5,501 nucleotides of DNA from assembly GCA_027620575.1 (NCBI GenBank), contig JAQCDT010000084.1, positions 1 through 5,501 on the forward strand, given 5' to 3'. The notes under the pieces were generated by a model. The model was not told the DNA's origin. It was given only the letters and a program-made list of their open reading frames with translations, and did no database searches. Shown here in pieces: positions 1-5,501 of the stretch. The stretch is from Verrucomicrobiota bacterium (GTDB lineage Bacteria; Verrucomicrobiota; Verrucomicrobiia; Opitutales; Coraliomargaritaceae). The position numbers and the translations under genes were made by a program. Each line of letters starts with the position of its first letter. Position 1 is the stretch's first letter.

Positions 1-1
1 G

Positions 2-1024
2 GCAAAAACCGGTAAACCTATATTGATTTCCAGAGCTAAAAATGATCCAAGGGTGATTCAGCATGAGGACCCTGCTCTCCATATCCATTCCTTGATGCTT
101 GCTCCTGTAACCTATGATGACTCTCTCATTGCAATTCTTGCAGTTGCCAACCCTTTGAGCGGCGTCCCTTTTGATTCAATGGATTTCTCTTTGTTACAAT
201 CGCTTGCCAATCAAGTTGGCCTCGCCATTCAAAATAGTACGACCATTCAACTTCAAATTGAAAAAAACAAAATTGATCTCGATTTACAGTTAGCACAAAA
301 CATTCAAAATCTTTTACTACCCTCTAAATTTCCCAAGGATATCCCCCTAGAATTTGCCGCTCATTATCTTCCTGCACAAAAAATAGGAGGCGATCTTTAT
401 GATGTTTTTGAAATAGATTCGGATTCGATTGGAGTAGCAATAGCCGATGTATCTGGAAAAGGCATTCCTGCATCCATTGTTATGGCCATGTGCCAAACTC
501 ACCTTAAGCATTTAGTAAAACAAAAGACTTCGCCCGCCGATATTTTAAAACTTCTCAATGAAGAATTATTAAAAACCATGCGACCTGGTATGTTTGTCAC
601 CCTAACTTTAGGAATCATTAATTTAAAAACAAACTCTTTAACGATTGCCCGTGCTGGCCACGAAGCACCTTTGTTTTTCAGCTTAAATCATAAAGACAAA
701 CTCTTTCCGATTGAAGTTTCAGGGATGGCATTAGGTATTGTCCCCCCTGAAATTTTTAATCAAAAAATTGAAGACTTTACCTTAAGCTTTCAAGAAGAAG
801 ATATCTTGGTATTATACACGGATGGTGTAACAGAAATGGAAAATAAGAAACAGGTGGAATTTTCTACCGAGCGACTAATGCGAATTATTGATAAAACTTC
901 ATCAAGAAATGCGGAAACCATCGTTTCTGAGATAATCAATAGTTTAAATAATTTTTCTGAAGGACTCGAACCGATGGACGATCAGACCCTTCTTTTAATC
1001 AAACATATTGGAAAGCCTAATTAA
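2..1024 (+). CDS. GAF domain / SpoIIE-type PP2C serine phosphatase (5' partial)
   Basis: Seen: the frame is open to the left edge, so the true start lies upstream; the TTG at 23 is an internal Leu codon. The visible part is 340 residues. Residues 1-78 are the end of a GAF sensor domain, with TGKP and NDPR motifs and a final strand/helix ending in ANQVGLAIQNS. Residues 80-110 are a helical linker ending in LLPSKFP, typical of RsbU-like proteins. Residues 115-337 are a PP2C/SpoIIE domain with all expected metal-binding acids: D131 in GGDLYD, D149 in ADVSGKG, D274 in YTDG and D326/D327 in MDDQT, plus the RAGHEAP motif at 217-223. Family knowledge: such enzymes are Mn/Mg-dependent phosphoserine phosphatases, usually acting on anti-sigma-factor antagonists (STAS proteins) in partner-switching pathways, with GAF sensing a ligand. 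Inference: catalytically active and probably cytosolic in this part. Target and ligand cannot be named, and further N-terminal sensor domains may lie outside the window. Confidence 0.92.
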   Translation, partial: AKTGKPILISRAKNDPRVIQHEDPALHIHSLMLAPVTYDDSLIAILAVANPLSGVPFDSMDFSLLQSLANQVGLAIQNSTTIQLQIEKNKIDLDLQLAQNIQNLLLPSKFPKDIPLEFAAHYLPAQKIGGDLYDVFEIDSDSIGVAIADVSGKGIPASIVMAMCQTHLKHLVKQKTSPADILKLLNEELLKTMRPGMFVTLTLGIINLKTNSLTIARAGHEAPLFFSLNHKDKLFPIEVSGMALGIVPPEIFNQKIEDFTLSFQEEDILVLYTDGVTEMENKKQVEFSTERLMRIIDKTSSRNAETIVSEIINSLNNFSEGLEPMDDQTLLLIKHIGKPN

Positions 1025-3765
1025 GCCAGACTTTCTAAAATCTTTTGAGTCTCATCACGCTGATTACGCGTACTTTCCAATTGCTTTTTAGCGCCCTCTA
1101 CAACCGCAGGTGGCGCACCATCCACAAACTTTGGATTGGATAATTTCTTTTCTCCAATTGCAACGAGTTGATTGAGTTTTTCTAACTCCTTACTGAGTCG
1201 AATTCGTTCACTCTCTACATCAATCCCCTCTCGCAAATCTAAATATATTATCCCTAATAAAGTAGACACAGCGACCATGCCATCGGCATCTGATTTTTCA
1301 ATTCCAACCACCTTGGCGAAGCCGGCAAGCGTTTCAATACGCTCTTGATTTTCTAAAATAACCGACTGCTCTTTTGCATCTTTATCAAAATAAAGTGTTA
1401 AATCTCTTTTGTTAGCAATTTTGTACTGTGCTTTCAATGCCCGTGCTTCTTGGATCAGAGACTGCATTGCATTGACCCTCTCAACGGCTGATTCAGAAAA
1501 TGCTAATTGTTCATTCATCCATTCCGCTTTCAGGAGCGTTGTCTTTTCAATGAATGATTTATCAGATGGCCCATAGCCCAACTGAGCCCACAATTCCTCA
1601 GTGATATGAGGAATCACTGGATGTGCTAATTGTAGCACTTGCCGAAGCACAAAATCTTGAATCGCTAAACAATTTTCCGTGGCAGCACCACCTGTCTTTA
1701 ATTTGCCTTTGGAAGCCTCAACATACCAATCACAAAAATCATTCCAGAAGAAGCGATAAATCAAGTGGGTTAGCGGAGCCAAATCAAAATTCTTAAAACA
1801 GGATTCAACTGATTCGGTAAACTCTGCCAAACGAGCCAATATCCAGTGATCATAATCATCCCATATTTCAGGCTTCATACGACCACAAATCAAATCAATC
1901 GAAGAATTATCTTCCATTGCACCTGACATTTGTCGAAAGCGAACTGCATTCCAAAGTTTATTACAAAAGTTTCGCCCAATTTCGATACGATCTTCAGAAA
2001 ATAAAATATCTGAGCCCGTTGGAGCGATATTGCAGATACCGAATCGCAAGCCATCGGCCCCAAATTTTTCAATCAATTCAAGAGGGTCAGGAGAATTCCC
2101 CAAGGACTTCGACATTTTGCGCCCCTTCTCATCACGAATCAATCCGTGAATATACACATTACGAAATGGAATACGCTCCTCTATTTCTTGATCGGTCAAA
2201 GTTTCTTTATCTTCTCCAAATAATTCAAGTCCCGCCATTATCATACGTGCGACCCAGAAGAATATAATATCGAAGCCCGTAACCAATGTGGTTGTTGGAT
2301 ACCAATACGCCATTTCCTCTTTTTGCTGCTCGCTTGGCTCTGGCCAACCTAAATTTGCCATCGGCCACAAATAAGAAGATGCCCAAGTGTCTAAAACATC
2401 TGGATCTTGTTCCCATTCCTCAGGATTTTCGGGTGCCTCTATGCCCACATAAACATGCTCTGGATTTCCGTAGTCCAAAGACTCTTTTTCAATGCCTTTT
2501 TTATACCAAACCGGGATGCGATGTCCCCACCATAACTGGCGACTGATGCACCAATCCTGAATCCCATTCAACCAATGTAAATAAGTCTTTTTCCAGCGGT
2601 CTGGGTGAAAGCGAATAATTCCTTTCTCAACCGCTCGTTTCGCCTCTTCCACTTTTGGATATTTTAGAAACCATTGCTCAGATAAACGAGGCTCAATCGG
2701 CACATCCCCACGCTCCGAAAATCCAACCACATTTTCATAGGGCTCTCGCTCAATCAAGAGGCCCTCTGCCTCTAAAGCTTCGGCCACTTGCTTTCTTGCT
2801 TCGAAACGATCTAATCCAGCAAACGCAGGACTCGCTGATTCATTTAAGAAACCTTTTGCATCAATTACTTCGATCACTTCTAAGTCATGCCTTTGTCCTA
2901 TTTCAAAGTCGTTCTTGTCATGCGCTGGGGTCACCTTCAAGCAGCCTGTTCCAAATTCTCGATCGACATAACTATCTCCGATAATAGGAATTTTTGCCTT
3001 GGGGTAAGGGCGCCAAACAAATTTGCCAATCAAATGCTTATAACGTTCGTCTTCTGGATGAACCGCAACCGCACTATCACCCATAATCGTTTCAGGACGA
3101 GTCGTTGAAATTTCCAAATGAGTACGTTCGCCATCTGCCTCAACCAACTCATAGCGCATCTTATACAGAATACCGTTTTGTGGCTTCATATTCACTTCTT
3201 CATCCGAAATGGCTGTTTGGGTAGCAGGACACCAATTGACCATTCGCTTTCCACGATAGACAAAACCTCGTTTATAAAGTAAGACAAAAGCATTAAGCAC
3301 TGCATTCGAATAATCTTCATCTAAAGTAAATCGAGTACGCTCCCAATCGCACGATGCGCCTAATTTTTGTAATTGATTTAAAATAACCCCACCAGACTCA
3401 TCTCGAAAATCCCATATTTTCTTCACGAAGGCTTCACGCCCTAAATCATATTTAGATTGTCCTGTACTCGCTCTTAATTGCTTTTCAACTTTTGTTTGTG
3501 TGGCAATCCCCGCATGGTCTGTTCCTGGTTGCCATAAAACTGACTTGCCTTCTAAACGCGCCCGCCGAATGAATATATCTTGTAGCGTATTATCCAAGAC
3601 ATGCCCCATGTGCAACATCCCAGTCACATTTGGAGGGGGAATCATAATGGCATACGGATCTTTCTCATGATCGACCGTTGCTTTAAACGACTGTTGCTCG
3701 ATCCATTGTTTAGACCAATGAGCTTCAACTGTTTTTGGATTATAAGCTTTTGATATCTCTGACAT
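1021..3765 (-). CDS. valS: valyl-tRNA synthetase (ValRS)
   Basis: Charges tRNA-Val with valine in the cytosol, with hydrolytic editing of mischarged threonine (family knowledge). Seen: 914 residues from the ATG at 3765, within the usual range of about 880-950. The class I HIGH motif appears as HMGH at residues 52-55, preceded by PPPNVTG. GTDHAGIATQ lies at 81-90. The CP1 editing domain spans roughly 190-350, with TTRPETI (221-227) and AHDKNDFE (281-288). The catalytic core resumes with LSEQWF (361-366), WCISRQLWWGHRIPVW (405-420), LDTWASS (458-464) and KMSKS (550-554). The anticodon-binding helical domain is about 635-790, and the C-terminal charged coiled-coil arm about 845-914. The frame stays open to 3918, but the extra 51 residues are unlike ValRS and would overlap the divergent SDR gene. 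MSEISKAYNPKTVEAHW is the normal family N-terminus, so 3765 is preferred. No T-box leader or clear Shine-Dalgarno is seen. Confidence 0.97.
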   Translation of the reverse strand: MSEISKAYNPKTVEAHWSKQWIEQQSFKATVDHEKDPYAIMIPPPNVTGMLHMGHVLDNTLQDIFIRRARLEGKSVLWQPGTDHAGIATQTKVEKQLRASTGQSKYDLGREAFVKKIWDFRDESGGVILNQLQKLGASCDWERTRFTLDEDYSNAVLNAFVLLYKRGFVYRGKRMVNWCPATQTAISDEEVNMKPQNGILYKMRYELVEADGERTHLEISTTRPETIMGDSAVAVHPEDERYKHLIGKFVWRPYPKAKIPIIGDSYVDREFGTGCLKVTPAHDKNDFEIGQRHDLEVIEVIDAKGFLNESASPAFAGLDRFEARKQVAEALEAEGLLIEREPYENVVGFSERGDVPIEPRLSEQWFLKYPKVEEAKRAVEKGIIRFHPDRWKKTYLHWLNGIQDWCISRQLWWGHRIPVWYKKGIEKESLDYGNPEHVYVGIEAPENPEEWEQDPDVLDTWASSYLWPMANLGWPEPSEQQKEEMAYWYPTTTLVTGFDIIFFWVARMIMAGLELFGEDKETLTDQEIEERIPFRNVYIHGLIRDEKGRKMSKSLGNSPDPLELIEKFGADGLRFGICNIAPTGSDILFSEDRIEIGRNFCNKLWNAVRFRQMSGAMEDNSSIDLICGRMKPEIWDDYDHWILARLAEFTESVESCFKNFDLAPLTHLIYRFFWNDFCDWYVEASKGKLKTGGAATENCLAIQDFVLRQVLQLAHPVIPHITEELWAQLGYGPSDKSFIEKTTLLKAEWMNEQLAFSESAVERVNAMQSLIQEARALKAQYKIANKRDLTLYFDKDAKEQSVILENQERIETLAGFAKVVGIEKSDADGMVAVSTLLGIIYLDLREGIDVESERIRLSKELEKLNQLVAIGEKKLSNPKFVDGAPPAVVEGAKKQLESTRNQRDETQKILESLA

Positions 3766-3779
3766 AAGCGATAAAAAGA

Positions 3780-3809
3780 CATATGGTATGGTCTGAGCAA
3801 TTCTTTCAA
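3780..3809 (-). promoter_or_regulatory. possible valS promoter
   Basis: On the minus strand, TTGAAA (3804-3809) is followed after 18 bases by CATATG (3780-3785), which matches the sigma-70 -10 box only at three positions. Transcription would begin a few bases before the valS ATG, giving a very short leader. This fits the absence of a ribosome binding site but is weak evidence. Confidence 0.22.
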
Positions 3810-3822
3810 GCCAGAAAAATGC

Positions 3823-3852
3823 TTTTCCCCCTTTTAAGTCGATTTCTGTAAT
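3823..3852 (+). promoter_or_regulatory. possible promoter of the SDR gene
   Basis: TGTAAT at 3847-3852 matches the sigma-70 -10 consensus in five of six positions and lies 28 bases before the SDR start codon. The -35 region, around the T-rich stretch at 3823-3828, is poor. The 115-bp gap between valS and the SDR gene has to hold both divergent promoters, which supports the location more than the motif does. Confidence 0.25.
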
Positions 3853-3880
3853 CAAATATCCCTTTTTTCGTTTTGTAAGA

Positions 3881-4633
3881 ATGGATACACAAAAAAACAT
3901 TCTCATCGGAGGCATCACAGGTGGTATCGGTTCCTCAGTAGCTAAATTACTTTCTAGCCAAGGGCATACTGTTTCAGGATATGCCCGATCCGAAGATCAA
4001 TTAACCGCCCTAAAATCTGAACACCCTAACATCCATACATTGTGTGCTAATGCCACGGATACGACAGATTTAGCTAAGGTCTTTAAGTCTGCACAAGAAA
4101 CCATGGGATCCATTGATGTTTATGTACACGCCATCGGCTCAATAATTATTAAACCTGCTCATTTAACAAATCAAACACAGTGGCTTGATACCCTAAACCT
4201 CAATCTCAGTTCTGCTTTCTATGCCTTGAAAGAAGCTGTGGCGATAATGCAAAAAGAATCCAGCGGCTCGCTTATCTTTTACAGTTCAACCGCGGCACGC
4301 ATCGGAATTCCTAATCATGAGGCAATTGCCGCAAGTAAAGCCGGTATCGAAGCACTCGTACGCTCTGCAGCCGCTACTTACTCAAATCGCAATATTCGTT
4401 TTAATTGCATCGCACCTGGCTTAACCGACACAAATTTAGCCAAGCCCATTACTTCAAACCCTCAAGCACTTGAAATTTCAAAAAAAATGTCCCCGCTCAA
4501 CGCAATTGCTCAACCAGACGATATAGCAAATCTTACCGCTTGGCTCGCATCCGATTCCGCTCAATTTGTGACCGGACAATGCTTTACTGTCGATGGTGGC
4601 TTGTCCGCTACCGTCCCGAAGCCAAGAGCATAA
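3881..4633 (+). CDS. short-chain dehydrogenase/reductase family protein with atypical active site
   Basis: Seen: 250 residues, the usual length of classical SDRs, as a single Rossmann fold. The dinucleotide-binding glycine motif is GGITGGIG at residues 10-17. The strand 4 motif usually written NNAG is VHAIG (82-86). The structural Asn of the tetrad is N108 in NLNLSSAF. Ser is present at 135/136 in FYSST. The YxxxK motif is replaced by IAASK: I149 stands where the catalytic Tyr belongs, with K153 kept. The C-terminal half is standard: RFNCIAPG (173-180), then VTGQCFTVDGG (230-240). Family knowledge: SDRs reduce or oxidise carbonyl/hydroxyl groups with NAD(P)H, and members near fatty-acid genes are often 3-oxoacyl reductases. 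Inference: a cofactor-binding protein with altered or lost oxidoreductase chemistry; the substrate is unknown. I faintly recall other SDRs with HEAIAAxK here, so this may be a real subfamily rather than decay. The ATG at 3881 has only a weak AAG upstream, but the glycine motif follows at the right distance. Confidence 0.9.
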   Translation: MDTQKNILIGGITGGIGSSVAKLLSSQGHTVSGYARSEDQLTALKSEHPNIHTLCANATDTTDLAKVFKSAQETMGSIDVYVHAIGSIIIKPAHLTNQTQWLDTLNLNLSSAFYALKEAVAIMQKESSGSLIFYSSTAARIGIPNHEAIAASKAGIEALVRSAAATYSNRNIRFNCIAPGLTDTNLAKPITSNPQALEISKKMSPLNAIAQPDDIANLTAWLASDSAQFVTGQCFTVDGGLSATVPKPRA

Positions 4634-4667
4634 CTGTTTATTTGCATTTTTCCGACTGAATGGGTTA

Positions 4668-4705
4668 AAAATTCCTTAAATTTTACGAATTTTCATTCCT
4701 TTTTT
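4668..4705 (+). terminator. weak candidate terminator after the SDR gene
   Basis: AAAATTC (4668-4674) can pair with GAATTTT (4687-4693), and a run of six T follows at 4700-4705. The stem is AT-rich, the loop is 12 bases, and the T run is separated from the stem by six bases. It would be a poor intrinsic terminator. No better hairpin exists between the SDR stop and pdhA, so partial read-through into pdhA is possible. Confidence 0.18.
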
Positions 4706-4710
4706 AAATT
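4682..4710 (+). promoter_or_regulatory. candidate pdhA promoter
   Basis: TTTACG (4682-4687) and TAAATT (4705-4710) match the sigma-70 -35 and -10 boxes at four of six positions each, with an ideal 17-base spacer. The predicted transcription start is near 4717, giving an untranslated leader of about 80 bases. The palindrome at 4720-4743 would then begin just after +1, a typical repressor position. In AT-rich DNA such matches arise easily by chance. Confidence 0.3.
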
Positions 4711-4719
4711 GCTTTAAAA

Positions 4720-4743
4720 ATACACGACAAATTTGTCGTATAT
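4720..4743. promoter_or_regulatory. palindromic operator-like site upstream of pdhA
   Basis: ACGACAAATTTGTCGT at 4724-4739 is a perfect 16-bp palindrome with no spacer. Symmetry continues to 4720-4743 with one mismatched pair (C4723/A4740), so 22 of 24 bases are symmetric. It lies 52 bases before the pdhA ATG in the only sizeable gap on this strand. A spacer-free palindrome of this size is typical of a homodimeric repressor site. Formation of an RNA hairpin is less likely because there would be no natural loop. I do not recognise it: it differs from the PdhR, LexA, NrdR, Rex and Fur consensus sites as I remember them. Confidence 0.55.
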
Positions 4744-4795
4744 ATGAGTAATTTTTCAAAAAAAACTTGCCATAGCTCATATTTTGCTTACGGGT

Positions 4796-5501
4796 ATGAG
4801 CATGTCTTCCTCTGCAGCCACAAAAAAAGCCGTAAGAAAAACGTCGAAAAAACGTTCTTACGAAACGTCAGAAATAAATGCCCAACTTTCCAAAGAAGAA
4901 AAAATTGGGTTATTTAAAACCATTGTCGGGATACGCCGCTTTGAAGAACGTTCTTTACAAGCCTACAATCAAGGCAAAATAGGAGGTTTCCTCCACTTAT
5001 ATATCGGACAAGAGGCGGTTGCCACAGGGATTGTCTCTCTCATGGAAGAAAATGATCATATCATCACTGCATACCGAGACCATGGACATGCTTTAGCCGT
5101 TGGTATGAACATGAACGAGTGTATGGCTGAACTATTTGGCAAATACACAGGCTGCTCTAAAGGTAAAGGTGGTTCTATGCACTATTTTGCGCCCGATAAA
5201 GGATTCTGGGGCGGACACGGAATCGTAGCCGGGCAGACTCCTCTTGGAGCAGGATTAGCCTTTGCTCTAAAATACAAAGGCATTAAAGGCTGTGCCGTCT
5301 GTTTCTTAGGTGATGGTGCTGTCAATCAAGGATCTTTCATGGAAACGCTTAACTTAGTTTCACTATGGGGTATACCGGTTGTCTTTGTGATTGAGAATAA
5401 TGGTTATTCCATGGGAACTAGTTTAAAACGCTCTTCAGCAGAAGAAAGTTTAGCAAAACGAGGTGAAGCTTTTGGCATCAAATGGGATACCTGCGAAGGA
5501 C
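4796..5501 (+). CDS. pdhA: pyruvate dehydrogenase E1 component, alpha subunit (3' partial)
   Basis: Thiamine-diphosphate-dependent E1 alpha decarboxylates pyruvate together with E1 beta and passes the acetyl group to lipoyl E2 in the cytosolic complex (family knowledge). Seen: 235 residues before the right edge; the family is usually about 320-370. Residues 1-25 are a Lys/Arg/Ser/Thr-rich extension, and the conserved fold begins near 32. Motifs in order: IRRFEE (46-51), FLHLYIGQEAVA (65-76), YRDHGH (93-98), GCSKGKGGSMH (119-129), GGHGIVAGQTPLGAGLA (139-155), and the ThDP/Mg motif GDG (172-174) with N177 and NN (201-202). SMGTS (205-209) follows. The motif wording fits pyruvate rather than branched-chain 2-oxoacid E1, but without the C-terminus or neighbours an acetoin dehydrogenase E1 alpha remains possible. 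Start: GGG at 4792-4794 is too close to the ATG at 4796 but well spaced for the ATG at 4802, so the protein may be two residues shorter. An in-frame stop at 4745 limits any extension. E1 beta and E2 genes probably follow outside the window. Confidence 0.93.
   Translation, partial: MSMSSSAATKKAVRKTSKKRSYETSEINAQLSKEEKIGLFKTIVGIRRFEERSLQAYNQGKIGGFLHLYIGQEAVATGIVSLMEENDHIITAYRDHGHALAVGMNMNECMAELFGKYTGCSKGKGGSMHYFAPDKGFWGGHGIVAGQTPLGAGLAFALKYKGIKGCAVCFLGDGAVNQGSFMETLNLVSLWGIPVVFVIENNGYSMGTSLKRSSAEESLAKRGEAFGIKWDTCEG

Noticed and set aside
23..25. TTG at 23 as the start codon of the phosphatase gene
   Set aside because: The frame is open to the window edge and the preceding residues (AKTGKPI) belong to the GAF domain, so the gene is truncated by the window and does not start here.
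1890..3108. Several open frames of 60-116 codons on both strands within valS
   Set aside because: They lie entirely inside a well-supported valS gene, have low-complexity or unrecognisable translations, and show no start signals. They are shadows of the real frame.
3766..3880. T-box or other riboswitch leader for valS
   Set aside because: The gap is only 115 bp and shared with a divergent promoter. No T-box core, specifier stem or terminator hairpin can be seen.
3766..3918. N-terminal extension of ValRS by 51 residues to the ATG at 3918
   Set aside because: The extra residues have no ValRS similarity, would overlap the divergent SDR coding region by 38 bases, and the family N-terminus starts naturally at the ATG at 3765.
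4754..4765. T-run and A-run ahead of pdhA as a terminator or attenuator
   Set aside because: TTT-C-A-run can fold only into a pure A-T hairpin with almost no loop, without a GC stem or following T tract. It is best read as AT-rich leader sequence.

Overview
The window carries four protein-coding genes and short intergenic gaps. No RNA gene, mobile element or CRISPR array is visible. Base composition is moderately AT-rich, and Shine-Dalgarno signals are weak at every start. The proteins look bacterial. The wording of the pyruvate dehydrogenase E1 alpha and valyl-tRNA synthetase sequences reminds me most of Verrucomicrobiota (Opitutae-like), but this is an impression from memory and no search was run.

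Layout: (1) 2-1024, plus strand: the C-terminal part of a GAF domain plus SpoIIE/RsbU-type PP2C serine phosphatase, cut off by the left window edge. (2) 1021-3765, minus strand: complete valS, valyl-tRNA synthetase. It converges on the phosphatase gene, and both genes use the same TTAA for their stop codons. (3) 3766-3880: a 115-bp divergent promoter region. (4) 3881-4633, plus strand: a classical-type short-chain dehydrogenase/reductase (SDR) whose expected catalytic tyrosine is isoleucine. (5) 4634-4795: an AT-rich gap with a plausible promoter and a 16-bp perfect palindrome, a likely operator. (6) 4796 to the right edge, plus strand: the N-terminal two thirds of the pyruvate dehydrogenase E1 alpha subunit (pdhA), probably the first gene of a pdh operon continuing outside the window.

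The genes do not form one pathway. The phosphatase is a signalling protein, valS is translation housekeeping, and pdhA is central carbon metabolism. The SDR has no assignable substrate. I see no convincing new multi-gene system. The points most worth checking are the SDR without its catalytic tyrosine and the palindrome ahead of pdhA.
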